Below, piece after piece: positions 56,723 through 64,000 of a stretch of 64,000 nucleotides of DNA; position 1 is the stretch's first letter; every line of letters begins with the position of its first letter. Below the pieces are notes generated by a model. It had not been told where the DNA came from. It searched no databases and worked only from the letters and a program-made list of their open reading frames with translations. A program made the position numbers and the translations under genes. This DNA comes from Xanthomonas boreopolis (GTDB taxonomy: Bacteria; Pseudomonadota; Gammaproteobacteria; Xanthomonadales; Xanthomonadaceae): assembly GCA_014654535.1 (NCBI GenBank), contig BNBA01000009.1, forward strand, positions 1 through 64,000, given 5' to 3'.

Positions 56723-57148
56723 ATGTCCCCCATCGCCGACCTCGCCGAACGCCTGGACCGCCTGTTGCCGCAAACCCAATGCGGCCAGTGCGGCTTCGAC
56801 GGTTGCCGCCCGTATGCCGAGGCGATGGCGCGCGGCGAGGCCGGCGTGGACCGTTGCCCGCCCGGAGGCGATGCGGGGGCGCGTGCGCTCGCGCGCGTGC
56901 TGGGCGTCGAAGCCCGGCCCTACGACCGCGGCCGCGGCGAGCACAAGCCGCCGCAGGTGGCATGGATCGTCGAGGCGGACTGCATCGGGTGCACCAAGTG
57001 CATCCAGGCCTGCCCGGTGGATGCGATCGTCGGCGGCGCGAAGTACATGCATACCGTGCTGGCGCCGCTCTGCACCGGCTGCGAGTTGTGCGTGCCGGCC
57101 TGTCCCGTGGACTGCATCGTGATGCAGCCGCCCCCGCCGCATCCGTAA
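56723..57148 (+). CDS. rnfB: Soluble short RnfB-type ferredoxin
   Basis: 141 residues. N-terminal Fe-S (DUF/4Fe4S) domain with [35 protein letters not shown] (four Cys), followed by two bacterial ferredoxin clusters [13 protein letters not shown] and [13 protein letters not shown]. This is the RnfB layout, but the N-terminal membrane helix of RnfB (E. coli 192 residues) is absent and no rnfA, C, D, G or E lies nearby. It is therefore likely a stand-alone electron carrier rather than a complete Rnf complex subunit. Confidence 0.85.
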   Translation: MSPIADLAERLDRLLPQTQCGQCGFDGCRPYAEAMARGEAGVDRCPPGGDAGARALARVLGVEARPYDRGRGEHKPPQVAWIVEADCIGCTKCIQACPVDAIVGGAKYMHTVLAPLCTGCELCVPACPVDCIVMQPPPPHP

Positions 57149-57279
57149 AGGCGGGCCGGCCCGCCGTCGTTCCGCGATTCGATCGGCACGATCGCAGGTC
57201 GCCGCATCGAATGGCCTCGTGCCCGTCCAGGCGGGCACGTCGAGGGCGAAGATGGCCGGGGCCCGATGCCGATCGGCGT

Positions 57280-57307
57280 CCGCGGGCGGAGCTTGCTCCG
57301 CCCGCGG
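57280..57307. terminator. Hairpin between convergent rnfB and ridA
   Basis: CCGCGGGCGGAG CTTG CTCCGCCCGCGG, a perfect 12-bp stem with a 4-nt loop, just before the end of the minus-strand gene. No clear T run. Confidence 0.6.
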
Positions 57308-57316
57308 CGGCATGGC

Positions 57317-57661
57317 TCAGATGGTCGCGGTGACGACGATCTCGATCTTCCACTCCGGGTTGGCCAGCTTGGCCTGCACCGTCGCGCGCGCCGGCGTGAA
57401 CCCCGGGGCCACCCAACTGTCCCACACTTCGTTCATCGCGGCGAAATCGGCCATGTCGGCGAGGAAGATCTCCGCGCGCAGGATCTTGGTCTTGTCGCTG
57501 GCCGCCAGCGCCAGCAGCCGGTCGATCTCGGCCAGCACCTGGCGGGTCTGGCCCTGGATGTCGGCCGTGGCGTCCTCGGCCACCTGGCCGGCCAGGAAAC
57601 ACAGGCCGTGGGCCACGGTCATCTCCGACATGCGCGTGCCGGTCTCGTATCGCTGCAGCAT
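57317..57661 (-). CDS. RidA-family protein
   Basis: 114 residues. YER057c/YjgF/UK114 fold: AHGLCFLAGQVAEDATADIQGQTRQVLAEIDRLLALAASDKTKILRAEIFLADMADFAAMNEVWDSWV...GFTPARATVQAKLANPEWKIEIVVTATI; the Arg in PARATVQ corresponds to the imine/enamine deaminase arginine. ATG 57661 has a GAGGAA ribosome site and begins 1 nt after the stop of the upstream gene; ATGs at 57685 and 57697 would overlap it. Confidence 0.88.
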   Translation of the reverse strand: MLQRYETGTRMSEMTVAHGLCFLAGQVAEDATADIQGQTRQVLAEIDRLLALAASDKTKILRAEIFLADMADFAAMNEVWDSWVAPGFTPARATVQAKLANPEWKIEIVVTATI

Positions 57662-57662
57662 T

Positions 57663-58358
57663 TCAGTGTTCCTCGGGTTGGACATCGGCATTGTCACGCG
57701 AAGTCGCCTGCGGCGCAGCCCCCGCGCGATTCCGCCATCCCAGCCATGCGCCGACCATCACCAGCCATCCCACGATCAGCACGATCGCCAGCTTCTGGCT
57801 CAATCCGCGCGGCGCGCTGCGCACGCCGGCGTTCCAGGCCAGCACGGCAAACGCCAGCACGCCCACGGCGAAGGCCGGCCCGAACCGGTCCCGCCACCGG
57901 GGGTCGTGGCGAAACCACCACGACTGCAACAGCACCGCGGCGATCACGCACAGGAATGCGGTCTGCGCCGACAGCAGGTGGACCAGCGGCGCGACGTCCG
58001 GCGCCAGGTCCGGCAACCAGCTGTCGCCGATCGCCACGCCGCCCAGTCCCAGCGCGGCGCACCAGAACAGGCCCAGCACGGTGCGGCTGCGTGCGCCCGC
58101 TTGCAGCGCCTGCTGCAGCGCCAGGGCCACCACGGCCATCGCCGCCGCCATCAGGCAATAGGCGGTGCGCAGCCCCAGTCCATAAGGGCCATGCAGGTAA
58201 AGGCTCAGTTGCGCGTCCACCCAGGCCAGGTCGTCGCGCATGAACTGCAAGGCCACCACCCATGCCAGGAAGGCCGACCCGACGATCGCCGCCAGCCGGC
58301 CCGCCGCCGCGATCCATGCAGCCTGCCCTTCCCCGTCCCTCGTCCCCGTTTCCATCAT
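57663..58358 (-). CDS. DUF998-like integral membrane protein
   Basis: 231 residues with about six membrane helices (AAIVGSAFLAWVVALQFM, TAYCLMAAAMAVVALALQQAL, TVLGLFWCAALGLGGVAIG, VHLLSAQTAFLCVIAAVLLQ, AFAVGVLAFAVLAWNAGV, LAIVLIVGWLVMVGAWLGW). The pattern resembles DUF998 proteins; function unknown. Start taken at the double ATG (58358/58355) after GGAGG; frame open 26 codons further. Confidence 0.7.
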   Translation of the reverse strand: MMETGTRDGEGQAAWIAAAGRLAAIVGSAFLAWVVALQFMRDDLAWVDAQLSLYLHGPYGLGLRTAYCLMAAAMAVVALALQQALQAGARSRTVLGLFWCAALGLGGVAIGDSWLPDLAPDVAPLVHLLSAQTAFLCVIAAVLLQSWWFRHDPRWRDRFGPAFAVGVLAFAVLAWNAGVRSAPRGLSQKLAIVLIVGWLVMVGAWLGWRNRAGAAPQATSRDNADVQPEEH

Positions 58359-58566
58359 GCCGCCATCGTCCTCCCGGACACCACGCCCGCTCACAATGCT
58401 TTGCCCTATGATGCGCGCCGGCAACATCGGAGGCACCCACCATGATGTCCGATGACGCGTCCCATCCTCCGATCACCGACGGCACGATGAACCACGGCCC
58501 TGGCGTTCTGCACGACCGGCAATGCCGGCCTTCTCCCTCTCCCGGTCCTTCCAGGCCCTTGTCGCC

Positions 58567-61137
58567 ATGACGGAAACCCCTGCCTCCCCGGCATCCCCCC
58601 CAAGCGGTTGGCGGCGCGCCCTGCCGGTCCTGGTCAGCCTGGCGATCCTGGCGATGGCGCTGCGGGCGCTGTCGGCCGAGTTCACCGAGCATGGCTATCG
58701 CCAGATCCGGGAAGCCTTCCGCGCCTTCGGCGCGGGGCAGATCGCGCTGACGCTGCTGCTCGGATTGAGCAGTTATGCCTGCCTGGTCGGGTTCGACAGC
58801 ATCGGACTGAAGCGCACCGGCAAGCGCTTGCATCCGGCGCGCGTCGGCATCACCGCGTTCCTGGCGCACGCGGTCGGGCAGACCCTGGGCTTCGCCGCGC
58901 TCACCGGCGGCGCCGTGCGGTTGCGCGGCTACGGCAGCGTGGGCCTGAGCCTGGCCGAGATCGGCCAGGTGGTGTTGATGAGCACCCTGGGCTTCGTGTT
59001 CGGCGCGTGGGTGCTGCTCGGCCTGGCCCTGTGCCTGGAACCGGAAGCGGCCGCGCGCGCCCTGCCGATCCTGCCCGGCGCGGTGCGCATCGCCGGCATC
59101 GCGATCCTGCTGGGCTACGGCGCGATGCTGGTCCTGGTCGGCCGGCACGGACGCGAGTTCGGCTTCGGCACGCACCGCTTCTGGGTGCCCGACCGGCGCA
59201 CGGTGCTCGTGGTCAGCGCCTTGAGCGTGTTCGAGCTGGGGCTGGCGAGCGCCGCGTTCTACGTGCTGTTGCCGCCGGATCCCGGCACGGGCTATTTCGG
59301 CTTCATCGGGCTGTGGCTGGTCGCGGTGGTCGCCGGCCTGGTCTCGACGGTACCGGCGGGCCTGGGCGTGTTCGAGTGGAGCCTGCTCAAGCTGCTGCCG
59401 CAGGTCGCGCCGGCGGCGCTGCTGGCGGCGGCGCTGGCCTACCGCATCACCTACTACATCGTGCCGATGCTGATCTCGATCGCGATGGCCGCCGCGACCG
59501 GCCTGCGCAAGCCTGCGCTGGTCGGTGCCAGCGGCGCGCGCGCGGCATGGAAGACCTTGCGGCCGTGGCTGCCGCAGATCATCGCACTGGCGGTGTTCGC
59601 GGTCGGCGCGGTGCTGGTGATCGACGGCACCCTGCCCACGCCCAAGTCGCGGCAGCAGGTGGCGCCGTTGCCGTTGATCGAGACCTCGCACCTGCTGGTC
59701 AGCCTCGGTGGCGTGGTGCTGCTGCTGATCGGCCAGGGCCTGCAGCGACGCAGCCATTCGGCATGGGCGCTGGCGCTGGCGATCTGCGTGGCGCTGGTAC
59801 CGCTGGCGCCGATGCGCGGCAGCCACTACTCGGTGGCCCTGTTCTCGCTGCTGACCGCGCTGGCGCTGTGGGTGGCTCGCCGCGAGTTCTACCGCGAAGG
59901 CGCGCTGCTCGACGAGGCCTGGTCGTGGCGCTGGCTCGGCAACCTGGGCCTGGTGCTGGTGGCGACGTTCTGGCTGCTGTTCTTCGTCTACAGCCACGTC
60001 GAGTACAGCAACGACCTGTGGTGGCAGTTCGCCACCTCGGCGAACGCGCCGCGCGCCCTGCGGGCGCTGCTGATCGTCTGCGTGTGCCTGATCGTGTTCG
60101 GCCTGGCGCGGCTGCTGCGCAGCGCGCGCCGCCCGCTGCCGCCGGCCGACCCGCAGACGCTGGAGCAGCTCAGGCCGTTGATCGCCGCCAGCGCAGACAC
60201 CCAGGCCTGCCTGGCGCTGACCGGCGACAAGGCGCTGCTGCGCGACGACGCCAGGACCGGCTTCGTGATGATGCAGCGCTACGGCGGCTCGTTGATCTCG
60301 ATGGGCGATCCGGTCGGCCCGCCGGAGGTCGCGCGCGCGTTGATCTGGCGCTTCCGCGAGGAAGCCGACCGGCTCGGCCTGCGCCCGGTGTTCTACCAGG
60401 TCGGCGAGCAGCACTGGCAGACCTATCTCGACCTGGGCCTGACCCTGGTCAAGCTCGGCGAGGAAGCGATCGTGCCGCTGCAGGACTTCACCCTCGAAGG
60501 CCGCGAGCGCGCCGAACTGCGCCAGGCCTACAACAAGGGCAAGCGCATGGGCCTGAACTTCCGCATGGTCCCGGCCGAGGAAGTCGCCGCGCTGCTGCCG
60601 CGCCTGCGCGAGATCTCCGACCAGTGGCTGGAGGAAAAGGCCGGCGAGGAAAAAGGATTCTCGCTCGGCAGCTTCGACCCGGACTACCTGTGCCGCTTCC
60701 CGATGGGCGTGGTCGAGGTGGAAGCCGAAGGGCGGATCGTCGCCTTCGCCAACATCTGGGAGGCGCAGGCCAGCGGCGAGCTGTCGGTGGACCTGATGCG
60801 CCACGCCAACGATGCCCCCAAGGGCACGATGGACTACCTGTTCGTCGCGCTGTTCCTGTGGGGTGCCGGCAACGGCTTCACCCGCTTCTCGCTCGGCATG
60901 GCGCCGTTGTCGGGGCTGGCGCAGCACCGCCTGGCCGGGCGCTGGAACCGCTTCGCCAACCTGGTCGCCCGCCACGGCGAGCGCTTCTACGGCTTCAGCG
61001 GACTGCGCCGCTTCAAGGCGAAGTTCGCGCCGGTCTGGCGCCCGCGCTATCTGGCCGCGCCCGGCGGCATGCACCTGCCGGCCGCGCTGTTGGACGTGAC
61101 CCGGCTGATCTCGCTGGACCCGCGCCAGCACGACTGA
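58567..61137 (+). CDS. mprF: MprF: lysyl-phosphatidylglycerol synthase / flippase
   Basis: 856 residues. N-terminal half: about 14 membrane helices of the LPG flippase domain (residues about 18-520, including FAALTGGAVRLRGYG and VSTVPAGLGVFEW). C-terminal half: DUF2156 aminoacyltransferase (about 535-850) with GDPVGPPEVARALIWRFREEADRLG, RQAYNKGKRMGLNF and FGFSGLRRFKAKFAPVW-like segments. Uses aminoacyl-tRNA to cap phosphatidylglycerol, reducing membrane negative charge and raising resistance to cationic peptides. The start at 58522 is also possible (15 more codons). Confidence 0.92.
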   Translation: MTETPASPASPPSGWRRALPVLVSLAILAMALRALSAEFTEHGYRQIREAFRAFGAGQIALTLLLGLSSYACLVGFDSIGLKRTGKRLHPARVGITAFLAHAVGQTLGFAALTGGAVRLRGYGSVGLSLAEIGQVVLMSTLGFVFGAWVLLGLALCLEPEAAARALPILPGAVRIAGIAILLGYGAMLVLVGRHGREFGFGTHRFWVPDRRTVLVVSALSVFELGLASAAFYVLLPPDPGTGYFGFIGLWLVAVVAGLVSTVPAGLGVFEWSLLKLLPQVAPAALLAAALAYRITYYIVPMLISIAMAAATGLRKPALVGASGARAAWKTLRPWLPQIIALAVFAVGAVLVIDGTLPTPKSRQQVAPLPLIETSHLLVSLGGVVLLLIGQGLQRRSHSAWALALAICVALVPLAPMRGSHYSVALFSLLTALALWVARREFYREGALLDEAWSWRWLGNLGLVLVATFWLLFFVYSHVEYSNDLWWQFATSANAPRALRALLIVCVCLIVFGLARLLRSARRPLPPADPQTLEQLRPLIAASADTQACLALTGDKALLRDDARTGFVMMQRYGGSLISMGDPVGPPEVARALIWRFREEADRLGLRPVFYQVGEQHWQTYLDLGLTLVKLGEEAIVPLQDFTLEGRERAELRQAYNKGKRMGLNFRMVPAEEVAALLPRLREISDQWLEEKAGEEKGFSLGSFDPDYLCRFPMGVVEVEAEGRIVAFANIWEAQASGELSVDLMRHANDAPKGTMDYLFVALFLWGAGNGFTRFSLGMAPLSGLAQHRLAGRWNRFANLVARHGERFYGFSGLRRFKAKFAPVWRPRYLAAPGGMHLPAALLDVTRLISLDPRQHD

Positions 61138-61140
61138 CCG

Positions 61141-61166
61141 GCGGGAGCGGTCGCGGCCGCTCCCGC
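61141..61166. terminator. Hairpin between convergent mprF and acvB
   Basis: GCGGGAGCGG TCGCGG CCGCTCCCGC: perfect 10-bp stem, 3 bp after mprF and 11 bp before the end of acvB, serving both. Confidence 0.65.
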
Positions 61167-61177
61167 GGCACCGCGCC

Positions 61178-62542
61178 TCAGGGCGCGGTGTCGTGCAACT
61201 GCTGCAGGATCGTCTTCGCCAGCGTCTCGTAGTCGCCTTCGAAGTGGTGGTCGCCCGGCAGGCCGACGCGGCGGCTCTGCTTGGGCAGCGACGGGCACAG
61301 CGCGTCGTCGTCGTCCACCCCGTAGATGCACACGGTGCGCTGCACCGGCAGCCTGGCCATCTCCGGCGCGATCGGCAGACCGTCGTCGTCACCGCTGGAT
61401 ATCCAGTTGCTGACGTGGAACTCGTAGTCGGCGAACTTGCCGATCGACAGCAGCGCCGCCATGCGCATCTGCGCGAGCGTGGTCGGCGGCAGGTGGTTGA
61501 TCGCGGCCGGGAGCACGTCCGCACCCTGCGAGAACCCGATCAGCACCACGCGCGAGCGCTTCCAGCGCTGCGCATAGAACCGCACGATGCGATCCAGGTC
61601 GTCGGCGAAGCCTTGCGGGGTGCGCTCCTGCCAGAAATAGCGCAGCGAGTCCACGCCGACGACGGGGATACCGGCCTGCGCCAGCGCGCCGGCCACTTCC
61701 TTGTCCAGGCCGGCCCAACCGCCGTCGCCGGAAACGAAGACCGCGAAGGTATCGCCCTGCCCGTCGGCGGCGGACGGCACTTCCACGATCGGCAATCCCT
61801 CGAGGTCGGCCGGCGGCGGCGGCAGGCTGACGCCCTTCTGCGCCCCCAGCGAGCGGATCGCGGCCCGCAGCCCCGGCAGCAGGTCGCCGCTGGCGCTGCG
61901 CTTGAGCAGGCGCGCCTGCGGGATGCCCTTTATGAAGTCCGGCACCGGGACCGCATCGCCCTGCTTGCCCTGCGACGATGCCGCCAGCCACGGCACCGGC
62001 AGGCGCGTGGCCTTCAGCGCGCCGGCCTTGCCCACGCCGTCGCCGCAGATCGCCTTGGGCGGGACCGAGGCCGGGCGCAGCCCGTCGGTCAGCACGCCCG
62101 CCAGTACGTTCGCCGGCGCCTGCGCGGCCACGGCGTAGACCAGGGCCGAACCCTCGCCATCGCCGACCAGCAGCGGCAGCCGGTAGGTCGGCACGTGATA
62201 GAACGCCTGCACGTAGCGCGAGAAGTTCTCCACGTCGCCCGACGAGAACGCGCAATCGCCACCGTCCTTGTCGAGCACCCTGTACAGGTGCGCGGTGTCC
62301 ACCATCGCCACCATCGCGCCATCGGCGCGCAGCGCCTCGGCCTGGGCCTGCCGGCGCGCGCCGTCGCCGATGCCGCCAAACCAGATCACCATCCGTTGCG
62401 GCTCGCCCGCCGGCTGCAGCACCGGTACCTGCTCGAAGCGTCCATGCGTGACCGTCTCGGGCCCGGCCGCCGCGGCGCCCATCGACACCGCCAGCACGCC
62501 CGCGCCACACAGCGACTTCCACAGTTCAAGCCTTCGCATCAT
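61178..62542 (-). CDS. acvB: AcvB/VirJ-family exported hydrolase (putative lysyl-PG hydrolase)
   Basis: 454 residues with a signal peptide (LCGAGVLAVSMGAAAAG). N-terminal domain contains MVIWFGGIGDGA... and the C-terminal VirJ domain contains VFVSGDGGWAGLDKEVAGALAQAGIPVVGVDSLRYFW and the nucleophile elbow GFSQGAD. Full AcvB length rather than short VirJ. In Agrobacterium and Rhizobium acvB/atvA lies with lpiA/mprF and its product hydrolyses lysyl-phosphatidylglycerol; the convergent neighbour here is mprF, supporting the same role. Start at one of two ATGs, 62542 or 62539. Confidence 0.87.
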   Translation of the reverse strand: MMRRLELWKSLCGAGVLAVSMGAAAAGPETVTHGRFEQVPVLQPAGEPQRMVIWFGGIGDGARRQAQAEALRADGAMVAMVDTAHLYRVLDKDGGDCAFSSGDVENFSRYVQAFYHVPTYRLPLLVGDGEGSALVYAVAAQAPANVLAGVLTDGLRPASVPPKAICGDGVGKAGALKATRLPVPWLAASSQGKQGDAVPVPDFIKGIPQARLLKRSASGDLLPGLRAAIRSLGAQKGVSLPPPPADLEGLPIVEVPSAADGQGDTFAVFVSGDGGWAGLDKEVAGALAQAGIPVVGVDSLRYFWQERTPQGFADDLDRIVRFYAQRWKRSRVVLIGFSQGADVLPAAINHLPPTTLAQMRMAALLSIGKFADYEFHVSNWISSGDDDGLPIAPEMARLPVQRTVCIYGVDDDDALCPSLPKQSRRVGLPGDHHFEGDYETLAKTILQQLHDTAP

Positions 62543-62570
62543 CGATTCCTGGAATGAGGGCGTGTCCGCA

Positions 62571-62783
62571 TCAGGCATCCGCACCGGGATGCCGCTCGAG
62601 CCAGCGTGCCAGCGCCTGCCGGTACTCGGCCAGTTGTTCCTCGTACAGATCGTAGACGCACAACGGGCAACCGCTTCCGCAGCACTCGTTGTCCGCCGGC
62701 CGCTCCGGAGGCTGCGGTCGCGGATCGAGCGGGTCGTCGGGAAGATCGGTCATCGGTACGGCGGGCAGCGCTGCGTGGGACAC
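62571..62783 (-). CDS. Small oxidoreductase-like domain protein
   Basis: 70 residues. PPERPADNECCGSGCPLCVYDLYEEQLAEYRQAL is the PF09791-type oxidoreductase-like motif (paired Cys, then C-x-x-C, then YDLYEE). Probable metal or Fe-S binding; function unknown. GTG 62783 is taken as start because TACAAT on the minus strand (62795-62790) precedes it by six bases; an ATG ten codons later (62753) is the alternative. Confidence 0.75.
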   Translation of the reverse strand: MSHAALPAVPMTDLPDDPLDPRPQPPERPADNECCGSGCPLCVYDLYEEQLAEYRQALARWLERHPGADA

Positions 62784-62789
62784 CCCGCC

Positions 62790-62795
62790 ATTGTA
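62790..62795 (-). promoter_or_regulatory. -10 element of the small Cys protein
   Basis: TACAAT on the minus strand, six bases upstream of GTG 62783; same leaderless spacing as at 33801 and 48051. Confidence 0.5.
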
Positions 62796-62860
62796 GGGCC
62801 GGCCACGTAGCCGAAACGTCGCCGGGCGCCCGGTCGATCGTCGCGCACGGCTGCGGCGCC

Positions 62861-63466
62861 TCAGCCGCCGGTGGCGCGGCGCAGGTTGGCGCGGGCGCGT
62901 GCGTCGTAGCGCTCATGGAAGAACCCGCTCAGGAATATCCGCGGCAACGCCAGCAGCCCGCGCAGGAAGCGCTTGCGCTCGTGCCGGAACAGCAGCCCGG
63001 GCACGTGCCCGCGATACTCCTCGGCGATGCCCCGGTCGTAGGCGTCGAAGACCGCTTCCGGGGCGGCCAGGATGGCCATGTCGCAATCGAGGAACAACGC
63101 GGTTTCCTCGTCCACGTCCTGCGGCTGCAGCTGGCCATGGCGGGCGGTGAGCAGGATCAGCCGTTCGATGCGGTCCAGGTCGTAGCCGGCATGCGGCCAC
63201 CAGCGCGCGATCCATTCCCGCGCCATCGCCGCGGACTGGCGCTCGTTGTCCGAGCGCCCCGGGCGGTAGACCGCGTCGTGGAACAGGATCGCCAGCCAGA
63301 CCTCGCACGGATGCCGCCAGCCGGGTCCGGCCTGCACCTCGTCGAAGTGCCGCCAGAGCGCGCGGACGTGCCCGAAGTTGTGGTACGCCCGCGGCGGGGT
63401 GGCATAGGCCTGTTCGATGGCCTGCCACTGGGCCGGATCGAGCGCGACGGGCGGGGAATGGTCCAT
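62861..63466 (-). CDS. HD-superfamily metal-dependent phosphohydrolase-like protein
   Basis: 201 residues. HNFGHVRALWRHFDEV, ILFHDAVYRPGRSDNERQSA and LFLDCDMAILAAP give the H...HD...D metal set of COG4339-type HD proteins. No partner domain. Substrate unknown. Faces the same way as the neighbouring thpR and small Cys-protein genes. Confidence 0.83.
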   Translation of the reverse strand: MDHSPPVALDPAQWQAIEQAYATPPRAYHNFGHVRALWRHFDEVQAGPGWRHPCEVWLAILFHDAVYRPGRSDNERQSAAMAREWIARWWPHAGYDLDRIERLILLTARHGQLQPQDVDEETALFLDCDMAILAAPEAVFDAYDRGIAEEYRGHVPGLLFRHERKRFLRGLLALPRIFLSGFFHERYDARARANLRRATGG

Positions 63467-63505
63467 GCGCGCAGCCTAAGCGCGGCGCGCCGTTCGCGCC
63501 ACCGC

Positions 63506-64000
63506 TCACGCGAGCGGCCAGCGTCCTTCCAGCTGGTAGCGGGTCTGCCCCAGGAAACTGCGGATCAGCACGAACTCGCGCGCGCGCCACTGCACCGGCT
63601 CGACACGCCGCAGCGGCAGCGCCGTGTCGGTGTAGAGCAGGGTCATGTGCGGCGTGAACGCGGTATCGCCGGCGATGCCCTGTTCGGCCATCCGCCGCGC
63701 CAGCGTGCGCTGCAGCTGGAACAGGCCTTTCACGCCGTCCTCGCCGCGCAGCACGCAGGGCATCTGCCGGCGCCGGCCGCCGAACGTCCCCACCCGGTCG
63801 AAGCGCACGTCGAAAGCCTCCATCCTCAGCCGCTCCGCGGCCGCGCGTGCGCGCGCCAGCAAGGACGGCGGCAGTCCGGCGTAGTCGCCCAGGTGATGCA
63901 GGGTGACGTGCAACCGCGCTTCCGCCAGGGGCTTGCCGGACAGGTTTTCCTGCCCGACCAGATCGCGGGCCAGGCGGCCGGCCGCGGCCGCCGTCTCCGC
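63506..64000 (-). CDS. thpR: RNA 2',3'-cyclic phosphodiesterase (2'-5' RNA ligase family), 5' end outside window
   Basis: At least 164 residues; the frame is open to the window edge, and its first visible codons (...ARDLVGQENLSGKPLAEARLHVTLHHLG) belong to the family, so the TTG at 63913 is not the start. Both HxTx motifs of the 2H phosphoesterase fold are present: HVTL and HMTL (FTPHMTLLY). The family hydrolyses 2',3'-cyclic phosphates and can join 2'-5' RNA ends. Confidence 0.9.
   Translation of the reverse strand, partial: AETAAAAGRLARDLVGQENLSGKPLAEARLHVTLHHLGDYAGLPPSLLARARAAAERLRMEAFDVRFDRVGTFGGRRRQMPCVLRGEDGVKGLFQLQRTLARRMAEQGIAGDTAFTPHMTLLYTDTALPLRRVEPVQWRAREFVLIRSFLGQTRYQLEGRWPLA

Noticed and set aside
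57694..61524. 1276-codon open frame antisense to mprF
   Set aside because: Spans four real genes in other frames and has Arg/Gln/Ala-rich shadow composition.

Overview
The window is a high-GC chromosomal segment of a gammaproteobacterium, most likely a Xanthomonadaceae member (Lysobacter / Luteimonas / Pseudoxanthomonas-like). The assignment rests on four things. The order rpsB-tsf-(HDOD/GGDEF)-pyrH-frr-uppS-cdsA-dxr-rseP-bamA-lpxD-fabZ-lpxA-lpxB-rnhB-dnaE-accA lacks skp. Short palindromes of the TGTGGGAG... type are dispersed between genes. Several promoters sit so close to the start codon that leaderless mRNAs are expected. Protein features are typical of the family. No database search was possible; all calls come from reading motifs, gene order and family lengths.

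Layout. 1-430: right end of what looks like a genomic island, with the 5' end of an IS5-type transposase, an AT-rich tract and a 20-bp piece of a tRNA 3' end (probably tRNA-Leu) followed by the tRNA terminator. 550-5265 (minus): four-gene drug-efflux operon (MarR/EmrR regulator, outer-membrane factor, EmrA, EmrB), with a perfect MarR-type operator upstream and a divergent AraC regulator. 6330-8573: parC. 8709-9194: a bacterioferritin subunit without the haem methionine. 9344-13129: an exported penicillin-acylase-family enzyme and a secreted parallel beta-helix protein. 13308-21340 (minus): map-glnD-dapD-yffB-dapE-asnB, i.e. methionine aminopeptidase, nitrogen sensing, lysine/DAP synthesis and asparagine synthetase.

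21425-43950 (plus): the large translation / envelope / replication cluster. It covers ribosomal protein S2, EF-Ts, UMP kinase, ribosome recycling, isoprenoid and CDP-DAG synthesis, site-2 protease, outer-membrane assembly, lipid A synthesis, RNase HII, the replicative polymerase and acetyl-CoA carboxylase alpha. A c-di-GMP-type HDOD-GGDEF protein and a small lipoprotein are interleaved. 44044-56000: a mixed set comprising HemJ-like protein, methyltransferase, intracellular PHA depolymerase, PadR/HAAS pair, DUF502, YhhQ queuosine-precursor transporter, DUF885 metallopeptidase, homocysteine methyltransferase, VOC protein, DUF2147 and metG. 56095-64000: HAD phosphatase, a solo membrane-anchor-less RnfB, RidA, a DUF998-like membrane protein, an MprF / AcvB pair (lysyl-phosphatidylglycerol synthase and its likely hydrolase, convergent), a small Cys-rich protein, an HD hydrolase and the ThpR RNA 2'-5' cyclic phosphodiesterase running off the edge.

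The most interesting signal is upstream of asnB (15091-15245, minus strand). A 30-codon leader ORF has six Asn codons clustered in residues 10-21. Its last codons repeat one arm of a perfect, T-tailed terminator hairpin lying between it and asnB. This is the full architecture of a ribosome-mediated transcription attenuator for asparagine synthetase, a regulon I am not aware of being described for attenuation. Other items worth checking are an in-frame palindromic repeat inside the spacer region of the acylase precursor, a basic Lys/Ala tail on DapD, repeated -10/start-codon spacing of 6-7 nt implying leaderless mRNAs, and the tRNA-derived att remnant.
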